A stretch of DNA of 64,000 nt from Nereocystis luetkeana (lineage: Eukaryota; Sar; Phaeophyceae; Laminariales; Laminariaceae): the NCBI GenBank assembly GCA_031213475.1, contig JARUPZ010000009.1:1240001-1304000 (forward strand), given 5' to 3'. How positions within the stretch are numbered: the first letter of the stretch is position 1; each line of letters begins with the position of its first letter. The notes under the pieces are model-generated. The model was not told the DNA's origin. It did no database searches and worked only from the letters and a program-made list of their open reading frames with translations. Positions 23,006-34,900 of this stretch are shown one piece after another. Position numbers and translations under genes: made by a program.

Positions 23006-26000
23006 AGTGGTCGTCAGGGGACATCCGGGGGATATCCCCGAGTTTCCTGTAGAGATATGGGATATTGGAGTATAACGGATGTTGCGTCCTTGTTGCTGGG
23101 AAACTTTGCCTACAGCAGTCACTCTTTTCTTTTGTTTTGTTTTGTCTTCCTTTATTCTAAGAATAAACTTATGCATCTCTTATTTCGCGTCAACTAGGGT
23201 GGCTGACTCGCTCGAGTGGTACAGCTATATGCTGGCCTCGAGCTGAGCTTGATCATCCGGGGCGTACCATAATACTGCAGTATTCGAGGGTAGGCCGGTT
23301 GTCGCACGGGAAATTTCGAATTTGAGGGTCGGGTGTGGATATCGTTCGGTCAGGTATCGATCATGTGGGCATATTGACGTCTTGGGTATTGGTACTCGGA
23401 TATATTCTTCGGGTTTTGGGTCTATCATCGGGTTGGGAATCTTCTACTTCGGTCAGGTGGTGTTCAAGGTTTTATGTGGAATTCGGGTGGATCTCTACGC
23501 TTTAGGTGGAGCTAGAGTTGCTTGCTGCTACAAATTACAAAATATACGTATATCTACAATAGAGGTCGGTTGAGCCAATATCGCCTTCTTCGGGATCTTG
23601 GCTACATTCATTCGGGTGTGAGGTGTCGGTCATCGGGTCGAATGGGGGACGATTAGGGCGATCGACTGTTCGAGTGGAGCAGCAGCCGATTGGAGCAACA
23701 GCTTGACTGGAGCTCTTTTTGGATACGAGTCGAGAACACCAGTCAACAAATTATGTCTACGAGTACGAGGTACGAGTGCAGCCATATTTGTTTACAACAT
23801 ATCTCTTGAACAAGATACCAGTGGGTGGGAAATTATCGACAGGATCGTTTAGGTGAGAGGAACAATATCTTCGGCGTGGGTTGGTGCACGAAACGGTGAG
23901 GCTCGTTTTCCGTATGTTTCGCATTCGGACTCCTAGCTTGGCGGACTAGGATATGGAACGCTTGCAAGGTTCGGTCAGTCGGTCGTTTGATCCAGACCAA
24001 GGTCGAGGGGCTGGTGGTGCGTCACGAGGTACTCATACATGTACGAGTTCGAGTCTGGAGCTTCATCGATTCCTCGTACAGATTCAGAGGGTCGTCATGT
24101 TTTCGGTGGAAATAATGCCGTTTCGAAAAGTAACCGCGAAACACATGATTTGGACTACAAATACCACGCGATTAGGACAGCCGTGGTACGTGGCCTTTCT
24201 TCCCGAAGCAGAAAAACTCCCCAAACTTAATGGTGGTCAGGTGGACGATATCCGTTTGTCCCTCGATTCCCTTGCGAAGCTGTTACATTCGAGATATGAT
24301 TCCAGGATTTCTGCCGCAACGGCTATGCATGGCGGCAGGCTATACAGGTGAAACTTCTCGCATTCCCAATGACGATCTGCTGGACTGCCTGCGTGCTAAG
24401 GCATATCATAAGCATAAGCTAGATGCTATCTCTGCAGAAGAATCGCTTTGCTCAATTGCTCGATCGGTTGATCCTGCGACTAACGCTGCTGATTCTGGCA
24501 CGATTTGTTGAGACGCTATTGGCGATATGTGCAAGTTCGTTGCCGAGGTTGGAATAAGTGATTTTTTCATGGTTGAAGGAGATTTTCGAGGCGCCTGGAA
24601 ATCAGCGCCAGCACAACTTTTCACGAGGACATTCTTGGATGCGATATCACCTGAAGTCTTCAGGCAAGCATGCACTTCACAGTTGCTTGTTAACGACGAG
24701 CTATATTCTCAACCAATGGATTTATTTTTGATGGTGGAAAGAGAAGCAAAGGAGTGGCCGAGAACACACCGGTTGCTGGTACATGCGTCTATGTTTACGA
24801 AAAACCTTGATTATTATTATTCTGGGAGTCGAGGCTATCAGCAAAGGTCTTCTGTGCGTAACAGGTGTCATTTCTTTCCATCAAGTGGGGATGGAGTCAA
24901 GCAGAACCGTGCCAGATATACAGGTGGACCTTTTGAGCGTCAGGCCAGCCAAGGAGAGCAGGGATTTAGAGGCGGGCGTTTTTATTCTAGGCGTTATGTC
25001 TACCCTGCTTACGCACTGGATGATTGTTACGGATCAGGAGGCTCAAATATCAGGGTTTCCGCCACCACCGAAACCCTAGTCCTTTGTGTGCTACCAGCGA
25101 CAGTATTGCTAGATCTGAATATTCTCATAGTTCAGGTGACACTCCAAGTGGTGCTGCTGTGTTGCATCCTGTCAGCAGATATACCGGGCTGTGTTCACCT
25201 TTTACTTCAAATATCAACGTATCACCTATGACGACACCTAGTTCTACAACAGTAGTGGAGGAGCGAGGGGCTTCAACAGCGACGACCAATACTGCTGCCA
25301 TTCCCGATATATCTACTGTTGATGGGGGGGCGTCTTTGTCTGGATTTCGGAGCCATCAGCATCGATCTTGTGGGGCTGGTTGCATCCACGGTTCAATTAG
25401 GGCCGTGCGCTGCATTACGAATCCATCTGATGTTATTCCTTCCGCTGGACTGATACCTGTTTATGAGGAAACCTCAGCGTGGGGCGTGGGTGTTTGTGAG
25501 GACTCCGAGAATGGTGTGAATTAACCTGTTGTCGTTCCTTCTGCTGAACCGGTGTCTTCTTCTAAGGAGCTCTCACAAAAGGATGTGGGTGTCTGTGGAA
25601 TGTCGGAGATTGATACACCAACGGGGGACGTGGGTGTTCGTGAGGACTCCGAGATCGATGTGGATGAAACCGTCGACGTTCCTTCTGCTGAACCGGTGTC
25701 TGCTTCTAAGGAGCTCTCGCAAAGGGGTGTGGGTGTCTGTGAAATATCGGAGATTGATATACCTGTTGTTGAAGACTCTGACTCGTTCAGGGGCGCTCCT
25801 GAACAGGAAGCTGCGTCTTCTAAACCCACTATTTTGCTGATGATGATGGGTACAGAACTGGAAGTTGCTGTGGTATCGCCCGGGGTCGAGCTCGTGGATC
25901 ATGTTGTTCAAATTCATGTTGGACCAGATAAATGTACTATTAACGTAGGAGGTTTGAGCGCAAAGAACGCGAGGGCAAAGCGTATACTGTAAGTGAAGAA

Positions 26001-26870
26001 GTGTTTGTCGACGATCTAATCGGTTCTTGAGCTGGGATAAAGGTTATGGGTGAATCAGCTGCAGAGTGTCCGAGCGTGTTTGCTTGCCCGCAGTCGAAAC
26101 AACTATCTCTGAACGTGGGCCCTCTACTTGCTGCTCCTGACAGATGGCTTTAGGCCGCAACAGGAAGAAGCTGGTAGATTACCTCCTTTCTGTGTACTGT
26201 TTCTTGTATGGGTATGGATGTGTGTATGTGCGTGTGATAACTGGTATGTTTGTGACCTGTCTGTCAGAAAATAATGACTGGTACGACGGGGAATGAGGAG
26301 ATATGGGACGACGTCGATAAATATTGCTGTGTAGGTTTTCACGTGAAGTTGGATACAGTTTGTTGAAAATTCCAGTGTTTGGCGTTTTGAGTTTAAATCC
26401 AATCCAGTGGTTGTGCTGGATACCGCTGTATTGTGGTTGAATGACATATGGTAAGGGTTTCGTCGAAACGGACGATGTTGACTGGTGGTTTCTTCGTTCT
26501 TCTTCTTCGAGTCGCGTTTTTGTTTTGTTTCCCCGGCTGTCCCTGTATTCATTTTTTATCGTTTCCCCCAAGTCCCTTTGGGCCTATGGGTTCGCTCTGG
26601 GGGGGGGCTGTGGTCGTCAGGGGACATCCGGGGGACATCCCCGGGTTTCCTGTAGAGATAGGGATAATGGGGTATAACGGATGTTGCGTCCTTGTTGCTG
26701 GGAAACTTTGCCACAGCAGTCACTCTTCTCTTTTCTTTTCTTTCGTCTTTCTTTCTTCTAAGAATAAACTTGTGTATCGCTTACTTCGCGTCGACCAGGG
26801 TGGCTGATTCGCTCGAGTGGTACATTTATATGCTGGCCTCGAGCTGAGCTTGATCATCCGAGGCGTACCA
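23006..26870 (+). mobile_element. Gag-only LTR retrotransposon, copy B (nested in large LTR element 1)
   Basis: 3.87 kb on the plus strand. The 5' LTR is 23006-23269 and the 3' LTR 26609-26870, with TGGTCGTCAGGGGACATCC near the start and GCGTACCA at the end. A run of G (26598-26607) forms the polypurine tract. The interior matches copy A: gag-like region with LPKLNGG (about 24110-24900), repeat region with VPSAEPVS and EISEIDIPVVEDSDS blocks (about 25480-25850), and the C-terminal region to about 26150. It interrupts an interior block of large element 1; the uninterrupted relative is at about 50110-50165. No clear target duplication. The frame is broken a few times; it is younger than its host. 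Confidence 0.88.
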
Positions 26871-27310
26871 GCATGCTCTCGTGGGCCGTTTGCTCGGTTA
26901 GGTGATAACGGAAACTAACAATGTTTAGCCTTATGCCGTTTGGGCGTACATAACCACCCTAAAGAACGAGGAACCCCTCGACAACAATGTGCATTGTCGG
27001 CTGGCAAACATGGAACTTTCAAGAAACCACGTATATGTTGGTGACTGTGGTGTAGTTTGTGACCACAGGAAAAATCTCCTCTTTGGACTAAGTAAAGGGC
27101 ACGGGCACTGGTTGTGCTGGATGTCGACGGGTAGAAAGAACGGTTCAGGGTGAAGAACACACACACAATACGTACAGAATACGAGTGGAACACATACGGC
27201 CGCATTACCCAATTCAACCCGACTGCTGTAAAGTTTGTATATTATCTTTAGCATACCGAGCTGGTATCACATCACACTGGATACGGCAGGCACGACGCAC
27301 ACATCCCGTG
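26871..27310 (+). repeat. Interior block R3 of the large LTR lineage, right of copy B
   Basis: Continues the block interrupted by copy B (left piece 22560-23005). Inverse relatives are 49619-50600 and, for the core at 27030-27170, 46555-46665 and 47185-47275. The core carries GTTTGTGACCACAG and a conserved stretch with GGTTGTGCTGGATGTCGACG followed by GGTAGAAAGAACGGTT. This core occurs four times in the window plus once, diverged, in a dynein intron. Confidence 0.75.
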
Positions 27311-27794
27311 CAGGAGCAGAGAGGGATAGCAATGCGAAACTAACGAATGAAAAAAACGCATCAACCTAGTGGCACCGGGCATATTAGTACTGATAGTTGA
27401 AAGCCACCCGGCACTAGATTCTCGACTAACAGGATGTCAAGACAGCAATTTGTATCACATAATCGGAAATCACACACATAAAGAGTTGCAATCCCGTGAT
27501 CTTAGCGCCCGAAAACTGGGGGATGCGTGAACAGTTATTTAATAGTACATATGTACGAATATTGGAAAACCTAAAGCGTCACACTAAAAAGACACTGCTG
27601 TAGCTAACGTGTCAGTTAGGCCCTATACTGTATCCAAGCATTATGTGAAGCCTGGCTTGTGCGAGAACGAATCTGGCTGCAGGTCAAAGCTGCAAGACTA
27701 CGAGAGAGGGGTAAACACATACGAAGTATTTCGTGTGATAAGGTTCTCGCACTATGAATAAAAAACATTCCGAACTCCGACCACTAAATAGGCT

Positions 27795-28655
27795 GTACCT
27801 AAAATGCATCTCGATTGGAGAAAACACCAAGTACCAGGTACAAACTAAATAGTGCAACACCAGTACGTAAGAGAAACAGGACTACCGAGATACCCGATAT
27901 GGAAAACCATATCGTATCAAGGGCAACAAAATGACACCCTGAAAGTATTCATGCTGTATTATTCCAGGCACAACCACAACGGAAACAAAAGGACAAAAAA
28001 AAAAGAGAATTACTGTGTGCATCGCTACATCGTACTCGAGGTGTGCGTGAACACAAGAATGCTGAAGCTGCAAATCATACATTACGTATTCAGGACAGCG
28101 CTTACAATGGCTCACCAACAAAGACCGCAGGATGCGTGGTACATTGGTCAGGCTGGGCATGAACTGGGGGAGAGAGTGTGAACGTGGCATATACGCCCAG
28201 CATAGAGCATAGAGCGAGCTACTGTAGAACGCTGGGAAGTTTACCAAATCTTGGCGTGAAAACAGGCGCTTGCTACATCGTGCCGGAACGACCCCGGAGC
28301 GTTGGCTTCTATCCGGAGCGCTTTTCCTGTAGCAACTATGACGGCTCTCCCAGAACAAATACATGCATCCTAAGCGGTGGACAAGAGGTACACAATGCCA
28401 ATCAAACTAAGGAGAGTAAACCGGGTATTTTCCGATAGAAAAACAAAGCCCCTCCCCAGCACCCATACTCATGCACCGCCTTAGCCGCTTACGCGGTGAA
28501 CGGAGAGTCAACCGAGCTTGACTCAACCGACACGGTTCCCAATGACGACTGGGCATCTTAACCGCTTGAAGTACTGCACTGCTGTACATGTACGTAGTTT
28601 TGACCCTAATTTCTAAGTGCTTCGTCCCCGCAATGGGAAGGCAGTTCAAAAGAGG
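27795..28655 (-). repeat. Interior block R4 with a tRNA-like fold
   Basis: About 860 bp matched in inverse orientation at 44275-45120. On the minus strand near 28570-28490 it reads AAGCGGTTAAGATGCCCAGT, then a hairpin AACCGTGTCGGTT and a longer one GAGTCAAGCTCGGTTGACTC. The order (D-arm-like block, short extra arm, T-arm-like hairpin) recalls a tRNA with a long variable arm, such as Leu or Ser. Both copies keep it, but the T-loop consensus is imperfect. No protein-coding frame is shared by both copies. Confidence 0.55.
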
Positions 28656-29119
28656 CCAATATGCCCAATGCCCAAACTAAAGGTTCCCCTTATTTGCGAA
28701 CGCGATCGTGCAGTGGTTGCGCGTACGACTCACCTTTTTTGTCGTCCGTCTCCAAGCATAGGGTGATCCGCCAGATCGGAGAGGAACGGTTGTAGGAATT
28801 TTCTAAAATGCATGACTAATGCTGGAGAACATGCTGTAGTCATAGTGAAACCGAACAAGATACCTTACTATTTGACGCTCCAAGATTAGTGGCCCAGTGT
28901 TGACGAAACGAATCGAAAGGTGGGATTGGAGTGATAATAGGCAGTAGGTAGTTTCCGTTCTGCGGGGGTGTTTGTCACCACCTTTCTTAACTACTTTAAC
29001 GAAAACCGTTATGGAAGGGGTACGATCTGGAAGTAGTGGAGGATGAATGACGTTGGAGGACTCATGATTTGTTTTAGCACGAAAAGGTCTCACCAGTGGA
29101 CACTGTTCGTGCTGGCGGG

Positions 29120-30030
29120 GTGGAGTGAACGTCAGTGCCTTCAAACGACTTACTTACGTGGAGTCACGTCAGTACTTGGAGGGGTGGCGTGAACGTCTGA
29201 ACCTTCAAACGACTTACTTACTCGGAGTCAAACGTCAGTACCTTCAAACGAGTTGGGGGGAGTGGCGTGAACGTCTGAACCTTCGAACGGCTGACTTACT
29301 CGGAGTCACGTCAGTACCTTCAAACGTGGCGTGAACATCAGTGCCTTCAAACGATTCAATTTCTCGGAGTCACGTCAGTACTTGGGGGGGGTGGCGTGAA
29401 CGTCTGAACCTTCAAACGACTTACTTACTCGGGATCAAACGTCAGTACCTTCAAACGAGTTGGGGGGGTGGCGTGAACGTCTGAACCTTCGAACGGCTGA
29501 CTTACTCGGCGTCACGTCAGTACCTTCAAACGTGGCGTGAACATCAGTGCCTTCAAACGATTCAATATCTCGGAGTCACGTCAGTACTTGGGGGGGGTGG
29601 CGTGAACGTCTGAACCTTCAAACGACTTACTTACTCGGAGTCAAACGCCAGTACCTTCAAACGAGTTGGGGGGGTGGCGTGAACGTCTGAACCTTCGAAC
29701 GACTGACTTACTCGGAGTCACGTCAGTACCTTCAAACGTGGCGTGAACATCAGTGCCTTCAAACGAATTACTTACTCGGAGTCACGTCAGTACTTGGGGG
29801 GGTGGCGGGAACGTCTGAACCTTCAAACGACTTACTTACTCGGAGTCAAACGCCAGTACCTTCAAACGTGGCGTGAACGTCAGTGCCTTCATACAACTGT
29901 CTTACTCGGAGTCACGTCAGTCCTTGGGGGGGTGGCGTGAACGCCTGAACCTTCAAACGACTCGGAGTTACTTCAGTACCTTCAAACGACTTACTTACTC
30001 GGAGTCCAACGTCATTACCTTCAAACAACC
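29120..30030 (+). repeat. Tandem array, about 205-bp units built of about 68-bp subunits
   Basis: Three to four higher-order units starting near 29172, 29378, 29583 and 29788, then a shorter one. Each is made of variants of GGCGTGAACGTCTGAACCTT, CAAACGACTTACTTACTCGG and AGTCACGTCAGTACTT. The flanks (GGACACTGTTCGTGCTGG before, AGGGGTGCACC after) also flank a single-unit stretch at 39170-39370 (inverse) in large element 2, so the array is an expansion in this copy. Confidence 0.88.
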
Positions 30031-30085
30031 ACAATAGGGGTGCACCGAACGCTCCTGAGCGAAGTTTCACACAGAGCTTGCAAAG

Positions 30086-31370
30086 ATGAGTTTCGACGAA
30101 ATCCTCGATTACACAGCTGGTGTTGGGGTATTTGCAGCCAAACTCAAGATCTTCCATGAGCGGCCGGAGCACATGAGGCGCGAATTCGAAGGCGGGTATT
30201 GGCAGCCAAACTCAAGATCTTTCATGAGCGGCCGAAGCACATGAGGCGCGAATTCGTCCAATTTCGTGGGGAGAGGCAGCAGATGTTCTGGGGGATGAGA
30301 GGGATACTCGAGAGGCAGCAGGGGGAAAAGAGCCGCAGAAGGGCGTGGCACAACGCGGCAACTCAGAGGAGTTTCTCGGGTGAGCAGACGCGGGGGGGTA
30401 GCAGGGTCTTGATCAAGGAGACGCAAACGCGGAAGGGAAGGCATCCACGCGAAGCGGGCGCACGAGCATTGGACCGGGGCGTAGCGAGTCAATTCCGTCG
30501 AGCAGCCCGGTCTGAGCTATCAAGCGACTATGAGAGGACGCCGGATCAGGGTCGGGTAGATTTGTGTTTACCCCGTTACATAAGGGGCAATGGATGGCAG
30601 TATCGCCAAACACCGGGGCTCTGGAACAACAAGCCAACTCATACGAGAGGACTTCGGCAGCGAGCACCCGACAGGGGGGTGTTGCAGCGCTACGGGCTCC
30701 AGGAGTCTGATAGGTTTGTATGTTATTGAGTGTCCTTGGGTCCGGGTTTGTGGCGAGGTGAGCGCCTCCGTTGATTGAGTTCAGTGAAGGTAAGCACTGA
30801 GGGCATAGCACCATGCAGGTGGAGGTAAGCACTCGTCATTGTGCTATCGCGGAGAGGGGAGGTGAAGGTAAGCCCTTCCCGGAGGTTTGGATGCTGTGGT
30901 GTTTCCAGGGGTCTGGTAGGTTTGTTTTTACCCCGTTACATAAGCGGCAATGAATGCTATATCGTACCATTTTCAAGTTAGACGCACGGAGCCGCAGTCG
31001 CAGTCGTGACCACCGTAGCAGCCACGACCGCCGTAGCAGGAGCGCCACGCGGGAGCGCAACCGTGGTAGCACCAACCGAACACGGCAACAGGAACCCGCA
31101 GGACGGCGGCAAGCAGGGCCACCGCCGCCGCCGCAACCGCGGAGGAAGCGCAAACAGCCGGCCCAGCAGGAGAAGGAGGAAGAAGAGGTCGAACAGCATC
31201 AGGCGAAGCAACTGTGTCATCAGCAGAAGCAGCAACAGCAGCAACATCACCGAAAAAAGACTTCGCAGCAGCCGAAACAGCAGTAGCGCCCAGCAGATGG
31301 GAGAAGCTGGAGGCGTAGGAGCCGCGTCACGAGAACCGGGGATGTCCGTACGTGGCCGAAGCTCGTAAGC
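30086..31370 (+). mobile_element. 3' coding remnants of large LTR element 1 (integrase-tail-like, basic low-complexity)
   Basis: At 30120-30270 the plus strand encodes AAKLKIFHERPEHMRREF, which resembles AANIKMFHSRPDHLRHDF in the integrase C-terminal tail coded at 40565-42034. The stretch is present twice in tandem (units about 68 bp, 30130-30260). Further on, 30954-31286 encodes an Arg/Ser- then Gln/Lys-rich chain with a proline run. Two copies of a block with TTTACCCCGTTACATAAG lie at 30573 and 30930. At 30675-30705 a stretch repeats the polypurine tract and the first 25 bases of the LTR, a relic LTR start. All of this is decayed. Confidence 0.5.
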
Positions 31371-31502
31371 GTCGAACGGACAAGGAAGGGCGCGGCAGCC
31401 GGTTGGTCGGGGAAGTGGAGGAGAAGTTGCCCACGCTGTTACCGGGTAGTGGCCGGGATACCCGCTGTGTGCCGACGATAGTTATGCGTTGGGCAAGGGG
31501 GG

Positions 31503-31987
31503 TGTTGCAGCGCTACGGGCTCCAGAAGTCGCCCAGGAGGGCGACAGGGTATTCTGTGATGTACGTCGACCGACCTGACCAGTGACGAATGGAGGGTGCA
31601 TCGTGTAAGACAGCGATAAGGCCGTAGGATGGCTCGCTGTCATATTGATGTAGGTATACAATGGAGTGTCTCCGGCGCGAGAGACCATTGTCTGGGTCAT
31701 GGAAACCCCGTATCGGCTGTAGTGGTCGATACGGGTGCTCTGTGGTGCTACCTGGGGTTTAGTCCATGTCAGTTGCCCATCACGTGCGCGTCAGTTAATC
31801 CCACGTCGCATTCGCTGAGCAACAGCAACACTCGACTCCATGGCGTCTGGCCACCTTGTGGCCAGAGGTGATTTAGGAGCGAGGTGAGGAGGAAATCCCC
31901 ATAAGGACTCTCTCAACGAACGACAACAGCTGGCTATCGAGGTAAGACCGAGCCGATAGCCGCCCAAGAGGAGGCCAAGCTGTAACA
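31503..31987 (+). repeat. 3' LTR of large LTR element 1
   Basis: 485 bp, TGTTGCAG...CTGTAACA, preceded by the polypurine tract AAGGGGGG and followed by TSD ACTA. See 19318-19887 for its partner. Confidence 0.9.
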
Positions 31988-34900
31988 ACTACACATCCTT
32001 TGGTTCCCAACTCACACGCGCTCTTCATCCCCGCGGTCAACAGGTCCAACGTAAGAGGCTTCCTGACCTTGGGGCGTATCTCCGATTTTCCGTGAGCTCT
32101 ATCGACCCCTTTCCCTACGGCTACAACCATGCAGTGTGAAGTGGGCAGCTCCCAACCTCCGAGCATTCTGAGGAAATACTTAATCGCGGATAGATAACCT
32201 CGTATGGTCTGGCTTTGGTTTTTGAATCCAAAGCATCACAGGGCCATGAATTTCGTCAACTCTTTCACTGCTGCGTCGACTCCATCACCCTCTGCTAGCC
32301 ACAGACTCTCCCCTTCAATCGCTACGAGACGGCACCAGTTTTGCCACTTGTTCCAGTACACCGTTTGCGTGCTTCCCTTTACTGAGGCCAGCGCGAGTGT
32401 CTCCACCAGTCTGTCCACCTCCTCGTCCTTCCCGCCCTCTCCAGTGTGTGTTCCTGCTCGATGGGGTTTGCGGGGGTGTTCATGGTTCTGCATTTTGTGT
32501 CATCGGTTCCCATATTATATCATCCATGTACCTTGCGGGGAATTTTGGCTGCAGAATAGTCTCGAAGAATGCACGGCCGCCGTCATCTATATTTTGGTCT
32601 CTCTGTTGCCCTTGTACGCGTGTCTGCAACTATTGCGCGATTTCTGTTTTTGGCCATCTCGAGATGCCTTCCGCTACTACGTTCTGCACACCGGGAATAT
32701 ATGCTTTGCGTCATGACTCCATCCGCTCGTAATTTCCAGTCCACCTAGAAGTCTCATAGCCAGTGAAGCTCGCCGGTTATGCGACCCGCCACACCGATTA
32801 ATCCATGACACGGCTGCAACGTTGTTCCCCCTGAATAGTACGGGGTCTCCTTGCATGTCTGGCCTGTCGTACAGAATGGCTTGAGTCACGTACGCCGTCA
32901 TGACCATACCACCCAATTCAAGCAGATTGATGTGATTGCGTCCTCTCCTTTGGTCACCGTTTGGTTCTTCAAGAGACGCGACAGCACGGGGTTCAAGTCG
33001 TATCTCCAGTATACTTTTATTCTGGGCAAAAGCCCCCGGCTGCAGTAAAGCTTGCGTCCGAGTAGTACCGTCGCGAAGGTGATCGTTCTACGTGTGCGTA
33101 AAATGGTGCGCCGAGGGACTCCCCGGCGCAAACCAACTTCTGTTCGATTGCCCATTTCCGAAAGGAGATATCATTGTGGAACTCCCAGCCCAGTCTCACT
33201 ACCCTCTTCGTCGAGTTTTATGGCTTTAGCGGCTTTGTGAAGATCGGTCAGACGTAAAAGCTGCCAAACAAAAAATCTACCGGCTCTGATTATGTAGGTG
33301 AGGTTCCAGAGTTTGCCTGCCATGCTACGCACATCTTGCGCGCTTGCATGCGTTTTGTCCCCCGACCACTCCTGCTCGAGAAGGAGCCTAATTGCTTCTA
33401 CCCGTTCCTTAGTCACGTGAATCCGCATGGTGTGGGTGTTGATTGTAAAACCCAGCGCATCAACGATTGTTTTACAATCAGTGCTCTTCTTTGGAGCGAG
33501 TATAGGGGTTTCATCTTTCTCGCCTAGTCCGAATAATCTCACGTTATCTGAAGCGAGGGAAGCGGAAGCTATGAGGGCGGTCTGATCTGCGGGATTAAGT
33601 TGCACGCTGGTCATAATCAAGTCGTTTACGTATACTGCCGTCAGAAACGGTTCGTTTGGTCCCCCCCTTCGTGATGCTTTTACTCTGACTCCGGTCGGGA
33701 TCCTAGTTGGCTTACCCGACTCCCATGGGTCCACGATTTTGATATGCGACATCATAGCCTTGCCTTCTGGTAGAATAACGGCACTATCTACCGTGGTATG
33801 AAGGTGGGCGTGTTCGGCCGCTGAGGCCGTGAGGCCCCAGTACCCGGACGAGGCTGCCCATCCAAAGGTGAGTCTAAATCTTCTACCAACACCTCTACCA
33901 CATAGCAAACGTTCTGCGCTTGGTGCGGTGATACCCTGACATTTCTGAAGGCGTCTGTTACGTCTGCTTTGGCCAAAAGGATAGGAAGGTGAGGGAACCT
34001 TATTCGGAGGTCGGTAAGCGCGTTTAAAAACGTGAAGGGAGTGCGTCAGCACAGAGGCATTTCGGCACATCTTCCGTTTGCGTGTCTCTATTTAGCCCTC
34101 CCTTCTCTCCTCTCGCCGCGTCGACATCAAACGATAATTATTCTGACCTTGTGCGTAACAACGGCACCGAGGGGTGCCACACGTAGTCCTTTAAGCGCGG
34201 CAGCTGACTCTCTGTTGAACACTAGAACGCGATTGCGTCGTACATCTTTGTACAGTTTCTCCCAAACTAGATCCATATGTTCAAACACTGTGCTCTGGTT
34301 ACCATACTGAATTTCTCTTGCCGGGTCGAGGTTCGTGACTGCTGTCTTCACCGGCACGCCATTGTTCACGATGTTTATGAGTTCTGTTATTGCAAACCTT
34401 TAACCCGCCCAAAGTAGTGTTCGACGTGATCGACGGCCAACGGAGGTGACACGAGAGTGCCTCCGAGCCCAACGGCCACATCCCCCACTTTACCAGCGCA
34501 TACATGCAAAAGTTCTGCACCTGTCTCTTCCATCTCTCGTACCAGGTATGATGGTTTTCTTGTGGTTTATTTATTTCGCGGGTTTTGACGGTCATCAACA
34601 TTTTTATTTGCTTCCATTATTCGTTCAGTTCAACGAATCTTTCCTGTCTGGTTAGCTTACTTGTCTGTCCTTCAACCTGGTACGATACACATCCATCTGA
34701 AGGTGCTACTTGTCGTACCGACCCTTGTAAGTATTTTCCTTTCGACGAACTGTCCTGTGCCCCAAGGGGTCTCCCCTGGACTAAGGGCTGGCAAATCACT
34801 GTACTGTTGTCTAGACTTACTGTTGTTCTGCGACTCGGTACTCTGTCTAGAGATTTTTTTCTTTTACAGACTTGCCCTGACTTGAATTGAAGTCAGGGCG

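Larger units (their letters stand above)
19318..31987 (+). mobile_element. Large LTR retrotransposon 1 (12.7 kb, LARD-like), inserted in DIRS copy 1
   Basis: The 5' LTR is 19318-19887 and the 3' LTR 31503-31987; both begin TGTTGCAGCGCTACGGGCTC and end AACA. The 5' LTR is longer because of about 85 extra bases near 19576-19660. A primer-binding-site-like stretch TGGTGAACCCAGG starts right after the 5' LTR (19888), and a polypurine tract AAGGGGGG (31495-31502) abuts the 3' LTR. The 4-bp TSD ACTA lies at 19314-19317 and 31988-31991. It splits the recombinase region of DIRS copy 1. About 8.8 kb remains without nested copy B. The interior is mostly non-coding, with only an integrase-tail-like stretch near 30120-30270. 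No RT is visible, which fits a LARD-type non-autonomous element or a heavily decayed Ty3-like one. LTRs differ visibly, so it is not recent. Confidence 0.88.

Noticed and set aside
29120-30030. CRISPR array
   Set aside because: Units are contiguous 205-bp tandem repeats without spacers, in a eukaryotic retroelement; no cas genes.
30954-31286. Host SR-type splicing protein suggested by an Arg/Ser-rich start
   Set aside because: Short, lies between retroelement remnants and the 3' LTR, has no RNA-binding domain, and the overlapping frame is equally open; better seen as low-complexity retroelement sequence.
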